Of a stretch of DNA of 64,000 nt, positions 1-9,624 are shown piece by piece. Source of the stretch: Hetaerina americana. Taxonomy: Eukaryota > Arthropoda > Insecta > Odonata > Calopterygidae. Under the pieces are notes generated by a model. That model worked only from the letters and a program-made list of their open reading frames with translations, was not told the DNA's origin and searched no databases. The stretch is from assembly GCA_022747635.1 (NCBI GenBank), contig JAKTNV010000009.1, forward strand, positions 2,637,064 through 2,701,063. Reading direction: 5' to 3'. Each line of letters opens with the position of its first letter. Position 1 is the stretch's first letter. The position numbers and the translations under genes were made by a program.

Positions 1-1
1 T

Positions 2-118
2 GAGAAACTAATGCAAGGACTTAAACGAGCAATTGCCACAGCAAGACTGACTGATTCACAACTGTGCCCCTCAACCTCAGGGTGGGAGAAGTATCAACAG
101 GCTGGAATCGCTGAATAA
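2..118 (+). CDS. candidate C-terminal end of a host protein, cut by window edge
   Basis: A reading frame is open from the first bases of the window for 38 codons and ends at TAA 116-118. The peptide is mixed and hydrophilic (it contains GLKRAIATARL and SGWEKYQQAGIAE), looks protein-like, and shows no transposon motif. A polyadenylation signal follows at 258-263, with a hairpin between it and the stop. I do not recognise the family. The left part and any splice acceptor lie outside the window. It could also be a chance open frame, because 38 codons is short. The call rests on composition and on the 3'-UTR-like context. Confidence 0.3.
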   Translation, partial: EKLMQGLKRAIATARLTDSQLCPSTSGWEKYQQAGIAE

Positions 119-160
119 ATATACTCTGTATTTTTTCATACAAAAGACTTGATGAAAAGA

Positions 161-239
161 ATGCATAGGTGATGAAACTGGTAATATGATTATGAATATG
201 ATTATACAAGTCATATTACCTGTTTCATCACCTATGCAT
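161..239. repeat. 29-bp inverted repeat with 21-nt loop (hairpin)
   Basis: The arm at 161-189 is the reverse complement of 211-239 with one mismatch; the spacer is 190-210. The arms read ATGCATAGGTGATGAAAC at the outer end. It lies between the stop codon of the candidate C-terminal exon and an AATAAA, so it may fold in a 3' UTR. It could be a MITE relic, a structured 3' UTR or a microRNA-like precursor. The sequence alone does not decide. Confidence 0.75.
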
Positions 240-257
240 CAAAACTGGTAGTATTAT

Positions 258-263
258 AATAAA
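258..263 (+). promoter_or_regulatory. AATAAA polyadenylation signal
   Basis: An exact AATAAA lies 140 nt downstream of the TAA at 116-118 and is followed by a T-rich and GT-containing stretch (TTTTTTGTGAG). It fits as the poly(A) signal of the candidate exon, but the hexamer is common in AT-rich DNA. Confidence 0.3.
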
Positions 264-610
264 GTTTTTTGTGAGAAAAAATACCGAGTTTATTTATCCT
301 GTGATCATGAATGTTCACAAATTAGAGCCTCAAACCCTCAAATTCAAGTGCAGACATGTTCAAACCTGCCACGGCCCACTTTCCATTTGCCGGTGGCTGA
401 GCCATTCCATTTATTTATTTGCCACACCTTATATTATCAGCTACTCTTGAATCAAAGACCCAAAAATTTTCATTGTGCGCACATTTAGAGTTCTCGGGAC
501 ATAAAACTCAATATTTTGTACAAATTCCTTGATTGTCATCGATGCCATCTCTTGGATTTAAAATATTGTAATGATGCGGATAAGGGACCACCACGTCCTT
601 TGACCAGCGC
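264..610. other. no gene seen
   Basis: AT-rich intergenic DNA. No coding pattern or repeat was recognised before the LINE fragment begins near 611. Confidence 0.5.
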
Positions 611-1207
611 TTCAAATGAGTATCGTTTAACACTTCACCTTCACGCCTTCTTTCAATGTCGTTTGCATTATGGTGTTGAGTTATGGGGCCATTCCCCTCA
701 TGTTAAACAAATTTTGCTACCACAAAAGAGAGCTATTCGCTCTCTTGCTAATATACCACCTCATGATTCCTGCAAACCTTTTTTTATTAGGCATGAATTC
801 ACGACTGTATTTAGTTTATATATCTTTAAGGCTCTGATTCATGTGAAAGTTAATCTAGAAACTTATCAATTAAGATCTAACATCCATAACTACTCCACTA
901 GAGGTAAATCAAATCTAAATACTACTTATTGTAGATTGTAATCAATTTAAAACACATTTCATAATGTGAACATACGACTGTATAACTATCTGCCAACTCA
1001 GTTGAAATCAGAGGGTATCCAGAGTTTCAAGAATAGGGTATGTGCCTGGTTACTTGCTCACCCACTTTACTCATTGGATGAATTCTTTTGTGACAATCTT
1101 CATCTCATTTATGAACTTATGGTTACATGTTAAATAATATTTAGATTGATGACATTTAATATGGTTGTTTGATTTTTCAAAATGAATAAAGTATCATTAT
1201 TATTATT
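611..1207 (+). mobile_element. LINE-W fragment 1: C-terminal part of reverse transcriptase ORF and 3' tail
   Basis: Translation gives the C-terminal segment of a jockey/CR1-type LINE ORF2. It includes SNEYRLTL, HYGVELWGHSPHVKQI, QKRAIRSLANIPPHDSCKPFF and RSNIHNYSTRGKSNLNTTY. The 41.5-42.5 kb copy has the same segments in the same order. A TAA at about 939-941 replaces a serine codon of that copy and interrupts the frame; homology continues past it to the 3' end. The 3' end is AATAAAGTATCATTATTATT, a short (ATT)n tail. The 5' end is truncated near 611, as expected for incomplete reverse transcription. The exact LINE clade is uncertain. Confidence 0.85.
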
Positions 1208-1293
1208 TCTTTATAAATTATGCAAACAAAAACCACAAATTTGGCTCATTGTCCTAAGGGGAGGAAATGCTGATTTTCATCATATTTCTCCAG

Positions 1294-1473
1294 AGTTTAG
1301 CTGAACATAGTCGACAGTTTAATGCTGCAAAGGTGATCTATGTCCTTCCACCCCTGTTAGATGATGAGAAACTTTGGGTTCTTTCCACATTGTTTATCCA
1401 GATGGATGACAATTCACCAGCGTTCATTCTAAAGGCCCTGAATATGCTAGCAAAAGTGCCCAAAAACTCCTGA
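1294..1473 (+). CDS. candidate terminal coding exon of an unrecognised host gene
   Basis: A good splice acceptor (pyrimidine-rich stretch, then TTTCTCCAG, ending at 1293) is followed by 59 codons ending in TGA at 1471-1473. The peptide contains LAEHSRQFNAAKVIYVL, LDDEKLWVLSTLF and ALNMLAKVPKNS. It looks like two amphipathic helices, as in helical-repeat scaffold proteins. No transposon motif is present. An AATAAA at 1771-1776 could end the transcript. I do not recognise the protein. The partner exon could lie left of the window or far away behind repeats. The opposite-strand frame over the same bases looks like a shadow. Confidence 0.4.
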   Translation, partial: SLAEHSRQFNAAKVIYVLPPLLDDEKLWVLSTLFIQMDDNSPAFILKALNMLAKVPKNS

Positions 1474-2056
1474 GTCATGTTAGTATCTATGTTTATAATA
1501 TTTGTATAGCTTTTTTTAAAGATGGTTGTGCTATCAAATGGGTTCTTGAGGTGCATGTTAATAATTTAACAACATCACCAGACAAGTTATTTGCAGGGTT
1601 TGTGTATACTTAAAATACAAAATATTATATACTTCGGTTTTCCCATGAGATGGGTATTTTTCCTTATCACTTAAAAGGGCAACGCAGTAAATAACTGACT
1701 TTGCTACATGTTCTTTCATTTAAATTTATTGATTTTATTCAACTGATTAATATTGCTTTCAAAAAGTTGAAATAAAATGAAAAGTATTGAGCATAAGACG
1801 GAAATTCTGCAAGAAGTACAATGTAACTATATGACTAATTATCTCTATTGAACGTAATTTCATGAACAATTTGCTAAATACATTATTTATTTCATTTTAT
1901 TCATCCCAGACATTTCACCTATTATTAATTAAAATGAACTATCAAGATATTTTCCCCCACAACTCAATTGTATATACGTAAACATTGATTTAACATACTT
2001 TTCACTGATCATTTAAAAAAAGTAAGTTGGAGATTCCTCCTTACCTATTATACTTG

Positions 2057-2058
<2 letters not shown>
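1474..2058. other. AT-rich stretch, possible 3' UTR; no gene
   Basis: No open frame of note. AATAAA at 1771-1776 is the only signal; it may serve the candidate exon ending at 1473. Confidence 0.4.

Positions 2059-2124
<66 letters not shown>
2059..2124. repeat. (TA)n microsatellite
   Basis: Uninterrupted TA dinucleotides except for one TACATA step near 2108. Confidence 0.95.
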
Positions 2125-2260
2125 CTGTTCTGAGTTCTGTCCCTCTCTTCCTTGATAAAGGTGGTCACGACCACCAAAAATTCAAAAAATAGTGAGTCTC
2201 CTCTTTGTGTGTTTCTGTGTGTTTTTGTCTGTGCCCACTTGTGCTATGTGTTATACATTA

Positions 2261-2361
<101 letters not shown>

Positions 2362-2524
2362 TATTTTAATATATACACAAAAAATACATACATATAGATA
2401 AATATTATTATATTAGGTAATCTACCGGTTAAGGAAGGTTTTTGGATGGACACAGGTACTAGATAAATATTTTGTGATTCCTAACAAAATATAAAATCCA
2501 GTATCCTACTCTACATTAGACCCC

Positions 2525-4768
2525 TCTTCATCTCTGAGTACCCTCTTTCCCCTTCATCCCGTCCAACATCCCTATCCTGTTCCTTCCCTTTCCTCGTTTG
2601 CCTAACACTCTCCCCTCTATTTCAGTCTTTAACATTCCACTGCCCGTCAATACCGCCTTCATCCACTTTTCCTGCCTCCATAGGATTTCTCCCAACAAAC
2701 CCCTCTGTTCACCTACCATACCAAGTACTTCCTCATTTGTTTTCTTCTCTGTCCATTTTACCTTCTACATTCTTTTCCACACCCGCATTTCGAAAGCCTC
2801 CAATCTACGTCTATCCTCCTGCTTCAATGACCACGTTTCCGCGCCGTGCATAACTACGCTCCATATCAAAGTTTTTACGAGTCTCTTCTTGGTATCATTT
2901 CTCAACTGTCATCAACGCCCTACTACTTGTGAAAGCCTCTTTGTCTGGCGGAAGTCTTCTCGTTACGTCCCTACTACTTTGACCGTGTTGGTCCAAAACA
3001 CTTCCGAGATACGTAAACTGTTCTACCTGCACTAGTTTTTGCCATCCTATTTTAATGCTTAGCTCATCCTTTCTATTTCTATAAAATCGCATAACCCTTA
3101 TTTTATTAATACTGACTCTCATCCCATACCTGTCGCACTGAATTTCCAATTCACTCAGCCATGCTTGCAACCCCTTGGCTGACTGACAAACTACGGCTTG
3201 GTCAATAGCAAACCTAACTGATTTTACGAATTCCCGCCCACTTTCATTCCTACCTCGAGTTCTTCCCATGCCTCTTTAATCATTTCCTCTGCATACAGGT
3301 TGAACAGCAACGGTGATAATGGGCAACCCTGCCTTACACCTCTTCCTAACACTGCCCATCCGGACTCCCGATTCCCCACCCGCACCTGAGCAGTCTGAGA
3401 CATGTATAGTTTGCGGATTAGCCTCCTTTCCCTCCAATCTACTCCTATGTTCTTCATTATACTCATTAGTTTTTCCCAATTCACTCCATCAAACGCTTTT
3501 TCGAAATCTAAGAAAGCGGCAAATACATCCCTGTTGTATTCTATATTCCTCCAAATTAATAATCTCATTACTGCAATGGCATCACGCGTACCTCTCCCCT
3601 TTCTTAACCCAAACTCATCATCCCCTAATTAATCATTTTCCCTACTCTCTATCATTTTGTTTATGATCCTGAGAACAACTTTAGCTGCGTGGGATATCAA
3701 ACTTATCGTCCTGTAGTCCTCACATGATGTAGCCTTTACCTTTTTCGGAATAGGAACTAAAATTGATCTCACAAAGTTTCCGGCCAAATTCCTTCCTCAT
3801 AAATACTACGAATCAGCCCATATAGCCTCTTCCTCCCACCTTTTCCTCAGCATTTCAATAGTTCCACGGGAATGTTATCCGCCCCCACGGCCTTATTTAG
3901 TTTCATCTCCCTTAATGCCCTTTCTATCTCATGGTCTAGTATGCCTGGACCTAAGCTGTCCTCCTCTACGTCATTTTCTTTTTCAATGTCTAACTTTGTT
4001 GGTCTGAGTTCTTTACCATACAGTTCTTCTATATACTCCTTCCATCTCTCTTGGATCTTTCCTGCATCAACTATTACCTTACCCGCCTTATCTCTAACTG
4101 TTAGCATAGATCTTCCTTTCTTACTTCCCGATAACGATTTAACTTTGCTGTACAGCGCACCGATTTCACCCTTCCTCTGCAGACTTTCCATATCCTCACA
4201 CTGCGTCTTCCACCGTGCTTCTTTTGCTTTATTTGTTGCCCGCCTCAATTTATTGTTCAATTCTTTGTACTTCATTTTGCCTAATTCTGTATTTACATTC
4301 TTCCATTTTCTCCGCTCATCAATCTTTGTAATCGTCCCATCCACAATCCATGGTTTCCTAGTCCTTTTAGCGTTAAGGGTTCCAATAGTTTCTTTCGCAG
4401 ATTTCGATAACCCTTTCTTGTTACTTTCCAATTTTTCTTCGATAGTACTTAGCTCTTAACCATCTTCCATGATTTGCTCTACCGACTCTTGGTAGTCCTT
4501 CCTTTTTAATCCATTAAATGCTTCTACATTCCATTTTCTTACTCGCCGACCCTGGCTTATCGTTTTGAAACAGACGCTACATTTCATAACAACTAAATTG
4601 TGGTCAGAGTCCGCATCTGCTCCCGGGAAGCTGTGCGAATTAATCACACTGTTCCTAAACCTGTGTTTAACCAGAATATAATCTAGCTGATACCTTTCCG
4701 AGTGACCAGGCATTTTCCATGTATAACTGCGACTTTTGTGGTGTCTAAACCAAGTGTTGGTGATGGCT
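2525..4768 (-). mobile_element. RTE/BovB-like non-LTR retrotransposon, truncated and decayed
   Basis: Read on the minus strand from 4768 down, the domains appear in order. First is the C-terminal part of an AP-endonuclease (RYQLDYILVKHRFRN, DADSDHNLVV) at 4768-4456. Next is a basic linker with the RT entry motif NKAVGADNIPVELLK at about 4430-3847. RT core follows with AFLDFEKAFDGVNWEKL and VRQGCPLSPLLFNLYAEEM at about 3568-3225. Then come QFTYLGSVLDQHGQSSRDV (about 3030) and a C-terminal EEVLGMVGEQRGLLGEILW block at 2720-2530. Frameshifts separate these parts, so it is not functional. The endonuclease start is lost where MarA abuts at 4768. Motif wording resembles the endonuclease-RT proteins often labelled craniofacial development protein 2-like. 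RTE is my best clade guess. Confidence 0.8.
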
Positions 4769-5960
4769 AACATTTTTTATATTCGGTTTTCGGTATGTCC
4801 ATCAGTGCTTCCTGCGATTTTTCCATTACTTCCTCTCGGCTGCTAAAACGCGTTCCCCGTAATGGTTTTTTAACTCGATTGAACAGAAAGAAGTCACAGG
4901 GAGCCAAATCAGGTGAATTCGGTGGCTGTTGGATGGTATTTGTTGCATTTTTCGTCAAAAAATTACGAATAATGATAGCACTGTGCGACGGTGCGTTATC
5001 ATGGTGCAAAATCCACGAGTTTTCTGCCCACATTTCTGGTCTCTTTCGGCGAATTGCTTCACGCAAACGTCTCATAACGCCCAAATAATACTCTTTGTTT
5101 ACTGTCTGGCCTTCTGGCAAAAATTCATGATGCACTACACCGTTGTAATCCATGAAAACCGTCAGCATTGCCTTCTTTTTTGACTGAAAACGACGTGGTT
5201 TTTTTGGTCTCGGCTCATTTGGTGAACGCCATTCACTTGCCTGATGTCTGGATTGCGTGTCGTACTCATAAACCCACGTCTCGTCTCCAGTAATGATCCT
5301 TTTGATGAATGTGGGATCGGATTCAGCCTCGCAAATCATGTCTTTTACGACGTCAACACGGTCTCTTTTTTGCATGAAATTGAGGTCTTTTGGCACCAAC
5401 TTTGCTGCTACACGACGGAAACCCAAATCATTAACCACAATGTCTTGGGCGGATCCATAGGCAATGTTCAAGTCCTCCGCTATTTCTCTGATGGTTAATT
5501 TGCGGTTATTGACCAACATTTCTTTTACTTTATCAATTTTTTCACCGACTTTCGATGTCGATGGTCTGCCACTGCGTTCATCATCTTCGATTGACTCACG
5601 ACCACTTCTGAACCGCTCGTGCCACTGGTAAACGACCGTTTTTTTAGAGAATCGTTGTCGAAACACTTTTCCAACATTTCCAACGTCCGTGCGCCACTAA
5701 ATCCGTTTTTTACGCAAAATTTAATACAAGTTCGTTGTTGCAAATTTAAATCCATTTCTGAAATTGTAAAAAATCGCCAACACACACAGAGATAGATATA
5801 CTCTTGGCTACGTAACTTTTGCAAATGTCAAGTTATGACACTAAGATTTAAAGGGAATATCAACAACAGATGTACCAATTTAACAAAAAAAACAGAACTC
5901 AAATCGGAACGATGGGAGCGCCACACGGTGGTTATTCCGGGAACTTTTTGATCAAGGTAG
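4769..5960 (-). mobile_element. MarA copy 1: mariner element lacking its 3' end
   Basis: The transposase reads on the minus strand from about 5755 (MDLNLQQRTCIKF) to 4769. It carries mariner motifs GDETWVYEYD, HHDNAPSHS and SPDLAPCDFFLF, giving D,D34D spacing. It is cut after TEYKKC by a junction with the RTE-like LINE, losing the last ~30 residues and the 3' inverted repeat. The 5' inverted repeat is intact at 5960 (CTACCTTGATCAAAAA read inward) with the TA target site at 5961-5962. A run of seven A (minus strand) at about 5639-5645 puts the N-terminal segment out of frame; eight would keep it open. An almost identical copy lies at 48.8-49.8 kb. Confidence 0.92.
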
Positions 5961-6034
5961 TATTTTGCTTCCAGATGGACCAAGGTTGCTGCTTTTCTAA
6001 TTGTTGATTTGGCATGTAATAGGCTGCAGTTATA

Positions 6035-7308
6035 CAGGGTTCGTCCGGAAAATAAGAGTACTGATTTTTTCCCGCCGCTCCAGGCGCGCCCAGCACCGCT
6101 CTGACGGGCTGCGATTGGAGGGGGGTATGTTGGCAAGCGACGCTGAAAAAGGCAGTCGGCTCTGAGCTGTGGTGTAGTGAGGAGCTCTGTTAACGCGAAC
6201 CTCCACGCTCGACCCACGTCACGGAACGCGATGCCGAAGTTTTTGGAGCAGCGTTATTCCATCAAATTTGCGGTAAAGCTTGGGAAATCGTCTACCGAAA
6301 CTGTCGGTATGATTAACCAGGCTTACGGGGAGTCCAGAAACATGATCTTTCGGTGGCACAAGATGTTCGTGGAGGGCAGAGAAGAGGTCGACGACGAACC
6401 ACGGCCTGGACGCCCATCAACGACACTCACCGACGAAAATGTGCGAAAAGTTCGCGATGTACTGAACTCTGATCGTCGTCTTAGTGTTCGGATGATAGCA
6501 CAGCAGTGTAATGTGCCAAAAACAATAGTGCACGAGATTATTAGGGAGCAATTACAGATGCGAAAAATTTGTGCAAAGTTGGTGCCGAAAGTGCTCAGTG
6601 ATGATCAAAGACTCAATCGTTTGGAAATCGCGACACAACTTGCGGATCACTGCAAAAATGATCCACATTTTTTAGAGAACGTTGTTTCGGGTGACGAGAC
6701 GTGGATCTTTGAGTACGACCCGGAGTCGAAGAGACAAAGTGCGGAGTGGCTCACCCCATCATCACCCCGTCAAAAGAAAGCTCGCATGAGCAAATCTCGG
6801 ATCAAGGCGATGCTCATTGTCTTTTTTGACAAAAGGGGAGTCGTCCACTACGAATTTGTACCTGAACGACAAACTATAAATGCTGAATTTTACGTCCAAG
6901 GGCTCGACAGGCTTCGAAAACGAGTCGCCCGCGTCCGGCCAGCGATCAAAAACATCTGGCGGCTGCATCACGACAATGCGCCGTCTCACACCGCGCTTGT
7001 CGTGTCGGACTTCTTGGCCAAGCACGGCGTGGCAACGCTGCCGCACCCGCCCTACAGCCCGGACTTGGCACCACCGGACTTCTTTCTGTTCCCGAAGATA
7101 AAGAGGAGGTTGAAAGGAACGCGATACGGGACTTTGGACGCCGTCAAAGAGGCCGTGACGACGTGTCTTCGAGAGGTTCCCGATGATGCCTTCGCGGGAG
7201 CGTTCCAGGAATGGGAACGCCGCTGGAACAAGTGTATCGACTCACAAGGGTCCTATTTTGAGGAATATTAGCTTAAGATATGTAAAAAAGTAGTAAATTT
7301 TTTTTCCT
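6035..7308 (+). mobile_element. MarB copy 1: mariner element with right inverted repeat replaced
   Basis: The left inverted repeat starts at 6035 (CAGGGTTCGTCCGGAAAATA) after TA at 6033-6034. The body matches the 49.9 kb copy up to position 7308. There the genuine right inverted repeat, present in that copy, is absent and a short MarA-type end follows. A 70-bp spacer (5963-6032) separates it from MarA, and the same spacer recurs in the second composite. The transposase gene is intact. Confidence 0.93.
6231..7271 (+). CDS. MarB mariner transposase, 346 aa, intact
   Basis: The start MPKFLEQRYS at 6231 is preferred over an in-frame ATG 54 bases upstream, because mariner proteins normally begin with such a short lead and 346 aa is the usual size. 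Residues 1-110 form the bipartite helix-turn-helix DNA-binding domain, with the GRPST linker near 60-64. The catalytic triad is visible: D155 in GDETW, D248 in HHDNAPSH and D283 in YSPDLAPPDFFLF, with 34 residues between the last two (D,D34D). LVPKVL near 117-122 takes the place of the family WVPHEL motif. The enzyme would cut and paste the element at TA sites in the nucleus. The protein appears identical to that at 50087-51127, which implies recent spread or duplication. Only the terminus at 7308 is defective here. Confidence 0.96.
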   Translation: MPKFLEQRYSIKFAVKLGKSSTETVGMINQAYGESRNMIFRWHKMFVEGREEVDDEPRPGRPSTTLTDENVRKVRDVLNSDRRLSVRMIAQQCNVPKTIVHEIIREQLQMRKICAKLVPKVLSDDQRLNRLEIATQLADHCKNDPHFLENVVSGDETWIFEYDPESKRQSAEWLTPSSPRQKKARMSKSRIKAMLIVFFDKRGVVHYEFVPERQTINAEFYVQGLDRLRKRVARVRPAIKNIWRLHHDNAPSHTALVVSDFLAKHGVATLPHPPYSPDLAPPDFFLFPKIKRRLKGTRYGTLDAVKEAVTTCLREVPDDAFAGAFQEWERRWNKCIDSQGSYFEEY

Positions 7309-7322
7309 TTTGATCAAGGTAG
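7309..7322. mobile_element. orphan MarA inverted-repeat end joined to MarB
   Basis: TTTGATCAAGGTAG followed by TA at 7323-7324 matches the outer end of the MarA inverted repeat at 5947-5960, in the same orientation. It sits exactly where MarB diverges from its second copy. The result is a MarA end closing a MarB body. Confidence 0.7.
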
Positions 7323-7448
7323 TATATACTGTATACGCCTTCCCCACCTCTATTGTGTTCGTCCTTTATGTGTGTTCCTATCCCTTTTCCTTATACCTGT
7401 TTCTGTATATATGAGTATTTATTCGCCGATTCGATTCGTCGTGTTTGA

Positions 7449-7454
<6 letters not shown>

Positions 7455-7518
<64 letters not shown>
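7455..7518. repeat. (TA)n microsatellite
   Basis: About 64 bp of TA repeat. Confidence 0.95.
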
Positions 7519-7525
<7 letters not shown>

Positions 7526-8691
7526 AGTAACTTCTATTGAAAAAATTGGTTCAAAACGTGTATCCAAATTTTTATTTTACTAGCATATGCATCTGAACAT
7601 AAAATACATACTTATAAATGTTGTGTACATGAACTTATAAAAATTCTTCAGCCACTAAGGAAGTCATATGCACGTGTAATAGTTTCTCAGAGACAACTTC
7701 ATTGCTCTAGTAGTCTAATCTTTTTCTTTCTTTTCTCTATATTTTTCTTAGAGGAGAGGTCCTTAAAGGAGTACCTGTACATGCGTCCATTATACCGTGC
7801 AATACTACCAACAAGGCAGAGTGTTAGGGCTGGAGGGTGGGGGGAAGGGAGTAGGGGCTACTCCTTCGTTGCCGTGGCCAGGCGTCCCCGAACTGAAATT
7901 CCGCCATTTAATGGCGCACGTATGGAGTGGCGTCAAAACGGCTGATCCCGGAAGGAGAGGAAAAAAAGGCCCTTTAATTACGAGCGGCTGACTTTTACCA
8001 CCTAACCCATTTCTATGGATACTTTTCATATTAATCCCCTCACCCTCCCCATCTCACGTAATAAACGGATATGTTGTGTACATTTAAAGCAGTTACTTTG
8101 CGCTTTAAAAAAGTGCATCGCGGATTGACGACAGTGTTTACAAGTATCATACCAGCATCATTGGCTCACACAAATTGTAATTTTGTGGTGAAGAATTGCA
8201 TTGAAATAACTATGGTATTTTCAACTTAATGGTATCTGAATAAGCAAGGTAAAATGGAACCGACATTTCGTACCTCGTATCACAGATTGATAAAATACGT
8301 TTATATATAAAATAAACTAAAGTAACAGTTTTTTTTGCGTTTCGTCTTTGGTGATCAAGGAAGAAGACATTACGTAAGAGTCTGCCTAAACTAACACTCC
8401 CTTTATACGAACTAGAATACGCGCAAAACAAAATGAATGTATTCTTTCCTTATTAAACCGACAAAGTACGGGTTCTGTTCAAAATGTATCACGAATTTTT
8501 AATTTCCGCGGCCTACGTTTATTTGATTTCCCAGCGACTCCTTTCCTTGTCACTTTCACGAAAAATTTCGTGTGACTCTTATTTTTGACGTAGACTTTGA
8601 TTTAATTTTCGTCACCTCGTAGTAATTCAAGAATATGGTACAGCTCCCGTTGCTGTATATTTTCTTATTTTTGTTTTTTTTCCGGTCGTCT
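7519..8691. other. no gene seen
   Basis: Intergenic. A G-rich, CpG-containing patch at about 7810-7960 stands out, but I see no convincing start, splice site or protein motif. Confidence 0.4.
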
Positions 8692-8800
8692 ACGGAAGAT
8701 TATTAATCTGTCATCACAATCGATCTAAGGGTAGGAAACCACCTCGGGGTGGGTCGCGGGGTCGGATTTACCATGCAGAGCGAGATGTAACTGATCATGC
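8692..8800 (+). repeat. dispersed repeat R1, short copy
   Basis: Two blocks match 13,915-14,300: AAACCACCTCG near 8738 and ATTTACCATGCAGAGCGAG near 8767, continuing with TAACTGATCATGC. The ~270 bp between these blocks in the longer copy is missing here. Repeat type unknown. Confidence 0.7.
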
Positions 8801-9294
8801 GTACTCTAAGTTCGCTTTCATTTTAAAAATCGTCGTGAAAAACTATGAATATTATCTTACTTACAAGCAATGGCGATGTGCCATAGAGAGTATCTGTTAA
8901 TAGGCTGCGAAGGAAATAATATCCGTGGGCTTGATATATTGTTCATCAACGCAAGTTTTCGTGAGAACGTTGGAGGATTGGGATGAGTAGCGGTGTGGCA
9001 GGTTGAATAACGCAATGCTGCGCCAATAATAATGCTGCCCCAGCGAGAGAGAACATTTGAACAGAGATGGAATTTGAACAGCGAAGCAAAAGAAGGGGCT
9101 CTCCATGTCGGGTAGATGAGGGAACGGGAGATGCAAAGACGGGCTTTCTTTAAATGCTGATTATTTTGAGTGACTTTGTTATTGCGTAAGATAACGGCTT
9201 GCCGCGGCTGGATTTTCCATTTACGTATTTGTTACATTGTGTTAGCTGGAAGAGTTGGGTTTAGGAACCTTTTTAATATTATTAATTCTAGGCT
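8801..9294. other. no gene seen
   Basis: Unassigned intergenic sequence. A short minus-strand open frame over 8897-9136 has no recognisable motif. Confidence 0.4.
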
Positions 9295-9306
9295 TCCGAC
9301 TCATTA

Positions 9307-9612
9307 GTAGTAGTTTTGAGGGGAGGCGACCGACAGCTGAGGTCATTTGCGCCATAGGGGATGGACAGGAAAGGATGAAGGGTGGAGAGAAACCCGGCGT
9401 CGGCATTCGCCTACTCTTTACGAAAGGCGCCAAGGGGTCCGCAGCTTTCACATCCCATCCGACGGACGGCGTACTCACTCAAAGTGCCCTCCACAAAGCA
9501 CCTCAAGTAGGGATCGAGATACCAATGAAAAATATTCAACACCGCCGGGGTCTGAACCCGAGCCCTCTGGGTGGGAAGCCAGTACGATAGCCACCGCAAC
9601 TATCCCGATCCC
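9307..9612 (-). mobile_element. SINE-A copy 1 (tRNA-derived), full length with target-site duplication
   Basis: A 306-bp insertion is bounded by the 12-bp direct repeat TCCGACTCATTA at 9295-9306 and 9613-9624. Read on the minus strand, the head is tRNA-like with a Pol III B-box (GGTTCAGACCC). It then has a body shared with the copies at 30.4 and 36.7 kb, and a (CTA)n tail next to the duplication. Open frames across it are incidental. Confidence 0.93.
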
Positions 9613-9624
9613 TCCGACTCATTA

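Noticed and set aside
4795..5498. Plus-strand ORFs over MarA (also at 25.2-26.0 and 48.8-49.4 kb)
   Set aside because: Antisense shadows, repeated in each copy only because the element is repeated.
6762..7101. Antisense and out-of-frame ORFs over MarB
   Set aside because: Shadows of the transposase gene.
7797..8029. Overlapping 64- and 74-codon frames in the G-rich patch
   Set aside because: Low-complexity Gly/Pro translations on both strands, no splice or promoter support.
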